Shown piece by piece: positions 32,448 to 34,707 of a stretch of DNA of 34,707 bases. Under the pieces are notes generated by a model. That model was not told the DNA's origin, made no database searches, and saw nothing but the letters and a program-made list of their open reading frames with translations. Position numbers and translations under genes: made by a program. The stretch spans positions 1 to 34,707 of the forward strand of contig JBBDSU010000045.1 in the NCBI GenBank assembly GCA_040904825.1, given 5' to 3'. Numbering within the stretch: position 1 is the stretch's first letter; every line of letters begins with the position of its first letter. This DNA is from JBBDSU01 sp040904825 (GTDB lineage Bacteria; Actinomycetota; Nitriliruptoria; Nitriliruptorales; Nitriliruptoraceae).

Positions 32448-33239
32448 TCACAACAACGTGCGGATCTGTTGTTCAAAATCGATGACGTGTGCTCGTGCGG
32501 TGCGTTCAGCTGCTTCGGCATCGCCGTGCGCGATGGCCGTGAGAAGATCCACGTGCTCGGTGATGGCATCTTCAAGGTCATGGACACGCTCGATTGCCAA
32601 GAACCACAGCCGCAAAGCCAGCATGTAGTAGCGCTCAAGCGAGGCTTCTAAGAATGGGTTGCGGGCGCCTCGGTAGATAACTCGATGGATGCGTTGATCG
32701 AGGTGGATCAACTTGCGCTGATCGACGCCTTGTGGCAGGTCGTCAAGCTCCGCCAGCAACCCCTGGATCGCTGCGTGGTCATCGCCGCCAGCACGCAACG
32801 CTGCCAAACGAGCGACGAAGCCCTCCAATTCGACCCGTATTTCGGATATCTGGCTGAGGTCGCCGACGTCGATGTTGCCGACATAGATTCCGCGCCGAGG
32901 AAACACTTCCACGAGGTCTTCGTCAGCCAAGCGTCGCAAAGCCTCGCGGACCGGGGTGCGGCCAAGCCCTGTTTCGTTGGCCACGTCGCGCTCGTTGATG
33001 AGCGACCCTGGAGCGAGCCGCAGAGTCACGATCCGATCGCGCAGCAGGTAGTAGGCCTGTTGGCTGAGCGATGTCACCGGTTGCCCGTCGGGCACGAGTA
33101 CCGACAAGCCGGCCAGCGGATCAGTTGCAGTGATCGTGGACTGACTGATGACGTGCCTCCCAAGGCTCACACACGGACTGGCTGGCGCTGACGATCTCCC
33201 TGGTCGCGGACCGGTGGCCAACCCGCGAGAGCTTGTCAC
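32448..33239 (-). CDS. GntR-family regulator, FadR/FCD subfamily
   Basis: 263 residues from the longest start (GTG at 33239). The winged helix (about 60-120) has LSQQAYYLLRDRIVTLRLAP, NERDVANETGLGRTPVREAL and FPRRGIYV. The FCD effector domain has the usual Asp/His metal-binding positions in LDQRIHRVIYRG and EHVDLLTAIAHGDAEAAERT. The start is uncertain: the first ~30 residues are not conserved-looking, and a GGGAGG sequence lies before codons for ...HVISQST without a standard start codon. It is 47 bases upstream of the oxidase on the same strand, so it probably leads a gntR-oxidase-etfB-etfA operon. Palindromes just upstream suggest autoregulation. The ligand is probably the methylamine substrate or product. 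Confidence 0.85.
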   Translation of the reverse strand: MTSSRGLATGPRPGRSSAPASPCVSLGRHVISQSTITATDPLAGLSVLVPDGQPVTSLSQQAYYLLRDRIVTLRLAPGSLINERDVANETGLGRTPVREALRRLADEDLVEVFPRRGIYVGNIDVGDLSQISEIRVELEGFVARLAALRAGGDDHAAIQGLLAELDDLPQGVDQRKLIHLDQRIHRVIYRGARNPFLEASLERYYMLALRLWFLAIERVHDLEDAITEHVDLLTAIAHGDAEAAERTARAHVIDFEQQIRTLL

Positions 33240-33285
33240 GCCCGTGTCGATCAGCTGCCGACGACACTCAGCAACGAGCGACGAA

Positions 33286-33319
33286 GTGATCGATCACGAC
33301 TCACTATAGTGATATATCA
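33286..33319. promoter_or_regulatory. Cluster of three palindromes upstream of the GntR regulator
   Basis: GTGATCGATCAC (33286-33297), TCACTATAGTGA (33301-33312) and TGATATATCA (33310-33319) are perfect palindromes; the last two share TGA. A GntR/FCD protein commonly binds such short palindromes, and the AT-rich core also resembles a -10 element. It sits 47-80 bases before the longest gntR start. Confidence 0.6.
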
Positions 33320-33412
33320 GAGCGGGGTCAACAGGTTGGTGAAGTTCGTTGACGATGTGGCAAGCCACAGGCAAACCAGCGGCGTGCGGGGCATCAGCTT
33401 GCGCATGAAACA

Positions 33413-33446
33413 GGCGAGGCGCCGGCCATGTTGCCCGCGCCTCGCC
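33413..33446 (-). terminator. Probable terminator hairpin after the BCCT transporter
   Basis: Perfect 10-bp stem GGCGAGGCGC (33413-33422) with GCGCCTCGCC (33437-33446), 14-base loop, 38 bases past the transporter stop in the leftward direction. Downstream in that strand the sequence reads CTGTTTCAT, only a weak T-tract. It separates the transporter from the gntR operon. Confidence 0.6.
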
Positions 33447-33484
33447 CTGGTATCCCGACTGGTTACGTCGGAATCACTACCCGA

Positions 33485-34707
33485 TCAATGCGGGTCGAGC
33501 TGTTCGGTCGACTCGATGGTCGGGCTTGATTCCCGATCTTCGGGCCGCACGACAACCTGACCTGCGTGGTCCTTGGCAAGGCCACGAGCCAGACCCCATG
33601 CGACGAAGCACAGCACGACCGCGAATGGCAATCCGGTCGCAATCGCTCCAGCCTGGAGGGCGCCGAGGCCGCCGGCGGCAAGCAGCACCGCCGCAACCGC
33701 ACCTTCGGACAGCGCCCAGAACACCCGCAAGCCCTTCGGTGGGTCGAGCTGACCGCCAGAAGCGATCATGTCGATGACGAAGGAGGCGGAGTCGGAACTG
33801 GTGATGAAGAAGATCGCGATGACGAAGATCGTCACGATCGACGCCAGTGTCGCTCCTGGCAACTGGGCGAGCATGGTGAACATCGCAGCGCCGCCGTAGT
33901 CCACGGAATCACTGATGTTGGCCGCACCCGACAATTCGAAGTGGATGGCGGTGTTGCCCATCACTGTGAACCATAGGAACGAGACGAGGGTCGGGACGAT
34001 CAAGACACCCAGCACAAACTCGCGCACGGTGCGCCCGCGTGAAATTCGTGCGATGAACATGCCGACGAACGGCGCCCAGGAAATCCACCACGCCCAGTAG
34101 AAAATGGTCCAGTCGTTGAGGAAGTCTACGCCACCGTAGGCCCCGCTCCACGCCAGCATCGGAATGGCATTGAAGATGTAGTTACCGATGTTTTCGACGT
34201 AGACGGTCAACAGCAGCAGTGTTGGTCCGAGAATCGCGACGAACACGAGCAACAGTCCGGCAAGTGTCATGTTGATCTGTGACAACCGCTTGATGCCCTT
34301 TTCCAAGCCGGACACGACCGAGATCGTGGCGGCGATGGTGATCACCGCGATCAGCACGAGCTGCGTGCCAACCCCGATGGGGACATCAAAGACAGTGTTC
34401 AACCCGTTGTTGATCTGGGTGACACCGATACCGAGTGACGTGGCGACACCGAACATCGTGCCGAAGATCGCCAGGATGTCAACGAGGTTGCCGAGCCATC
34501 CCTTGTAGCGCTCACCGATCAGCGGGTAGAGCGCCGAGCGCACCGTCATCGGCAGGCCGTGGCGGTACCCGAAGTAGGCCAGCGACAATCCCAGTACGGC
34601 GTAGATCGCCCATGGGGCAAGGCCCCAGTGGTGGAAGGTGAGGAGCATTGCTTCGCCGGCGGCTTCGCCCGTGCCGGCGACCAGTCCTTCGACGCGTGGC
34701 GGCAGAT
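33485..34707 (-). CDS. BCCT-family transporter (betaine/choline/carnitine type), 5' truncated
   Basis: C-terminal ~406 residues of a secondary transporter; the start lies beyond the window. About nine hydrophobic segments are visible. The family signature is clear: HWGLAPWAIY, with Trp at 34627 and 34612 and Tyr at 34603, corresponds by spacing to the BetP aromatic box in TM4. FYWAWWISWAPFVGMF corresponds to the BetP TM8 region with its betaine-binding tryptophans, and ARISRGRTVREF follows. TSSDSASFV is also typical. It probably imports a quaternary ammonium compound such as glycine betaine with Na+ or H+. The short polar C-terminal tail (about 40 residues) lacks a long osmosensory domain, fitting a catabolic importer. 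A terminator hairpin follows the stop. Confidence 0.92.
   Translation of the reverse strand, partial: LPPRVEGLVAGTGEAAGEAMLLTFHHWGLAPWAIYAVLGLSLAYFGYRHGLPMTVRSALYPLIGERYKGWLGNLVDILAIFGTMFGVATSLGIGVTQINNGLNTVFDVPIGVGTQLVLIAVITIAATISVVSGLEKGIKRLSQINMTLAGLLLVFVAILGPTLLLLTVYVENIGNYIFNAIPMLAWSGAYGGVDFLNDWTIFYWAWWISWAPFVGMFIARISRGRTVREFVLGVLIVPTLVSFLWFTVMGNTAIHFELSGAANISDSVDYGGAAMFTMLAQLPGATLASIVTIFVIAIFFITSSDSASFVIDMIASGGQLDPPKGLRVFWALSEGAVAAVLLAAGGLGALQAGAIATGLPFAVVLCFVAWGLARGLAKDHAGQVVVRPEDRESSPTIESTEQLDPH

Noticed and set aside
1..34707. Mobile elements, CRISPR arrays, tRNA or rRNA genes
   Set aside because: No transposase or integrase frames, no regularly spaced repeats and no recognisable tRNA or rRNA sequence seen.

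Overview
The window is GC-rich actinobacterial DNA. Codons mostly end in G or C, Shine-Dalgarno sequences are of the AGGAGG type, and GTG/TTG starts are common. The gene order hrcA-dnaJ-rsmE-(bldD)-phoH-ybeY-CBS/CorC-cdd-era is a typical actinobacterial housekeeping run, and a BldD-type regulator sits inside it. I infer a non-streptomycete lineage, possibly Acidimicrobiia-like, from the RecBCD genes and the methylamine-type oxidase. That placement is tentative. Two 100-base runs of N show that this is a draft or metagenome scaffold. I see no rRNA, tRNA, CRISPR array, insertion sequence or phage module.

Region 1 (1-5217): the 3' part of recB, broken by an N gap, followed by recD in a 4-base overlap. 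These encode the DNA double-strand-break helicase/nuclease RecBCD. A 13-bp tandem repeat runs into the second N gap.

Region 2 (5257-11170): a leftward group encodes a gamma-carbonic-anhydrase-like hexapeptide protein, an RNB-type exoribonuclease and an unknown helical protein. A rightward pair encodes a membrane-anchored coiled-coil protein and a secreted trypsin-like protease. A convergent J-domain protein follows.

Region 3 (11171-20331): a recognisable CIRCE heat-shock operator lies before hrcA-dnaJ. Then come rsmE, a BldD-like regulator with an intact c-di-GMP signature, phoH, ybeY, a CBS-domain membrane protein, cdd, era, a small HTH protein and a small convergent coiled-coil ORF.

Region 4 (20332-34707) is the most interesting part: a one-carbon/methylamine catabolic neighbourhood. 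Rightward genes encode a SerA-like dehydrogenase, a DUF1015 protein, a divergent methylenetetrahydrofolate-reductase-like protein, formate-tetrahydrofolate ligase, a divergent folylpolyglutamate-synthase-like protein and an IclR regulator. Leftward genes encode a BCCT betaine-type transporter, a GntR/FCD regulator, a dimethylglycine/sarcosine-dehydrogenase-like FAD-GcvT fusion, and a dedicated ETF (etfB, etfA). A coherent reading is import of glycine betaine or a relative, oxidative N-demethylation with electrons passed to ETF, methyl carbon loaded on tetrahydrofolate, then interconversion and release as formate, with serine metabolism alongside. A repeated operator-like motif (GTT-S-CG-N5-CGCAAC) precedes both the SerA-like gene and the MTHFR-like operon, suggesting a shared regulator, perhaps the linked IclR protein. 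The parts are known families. The arrangement, the unusual MTHFR- and FolC-like proteins and the shared operator are what deserve attention.
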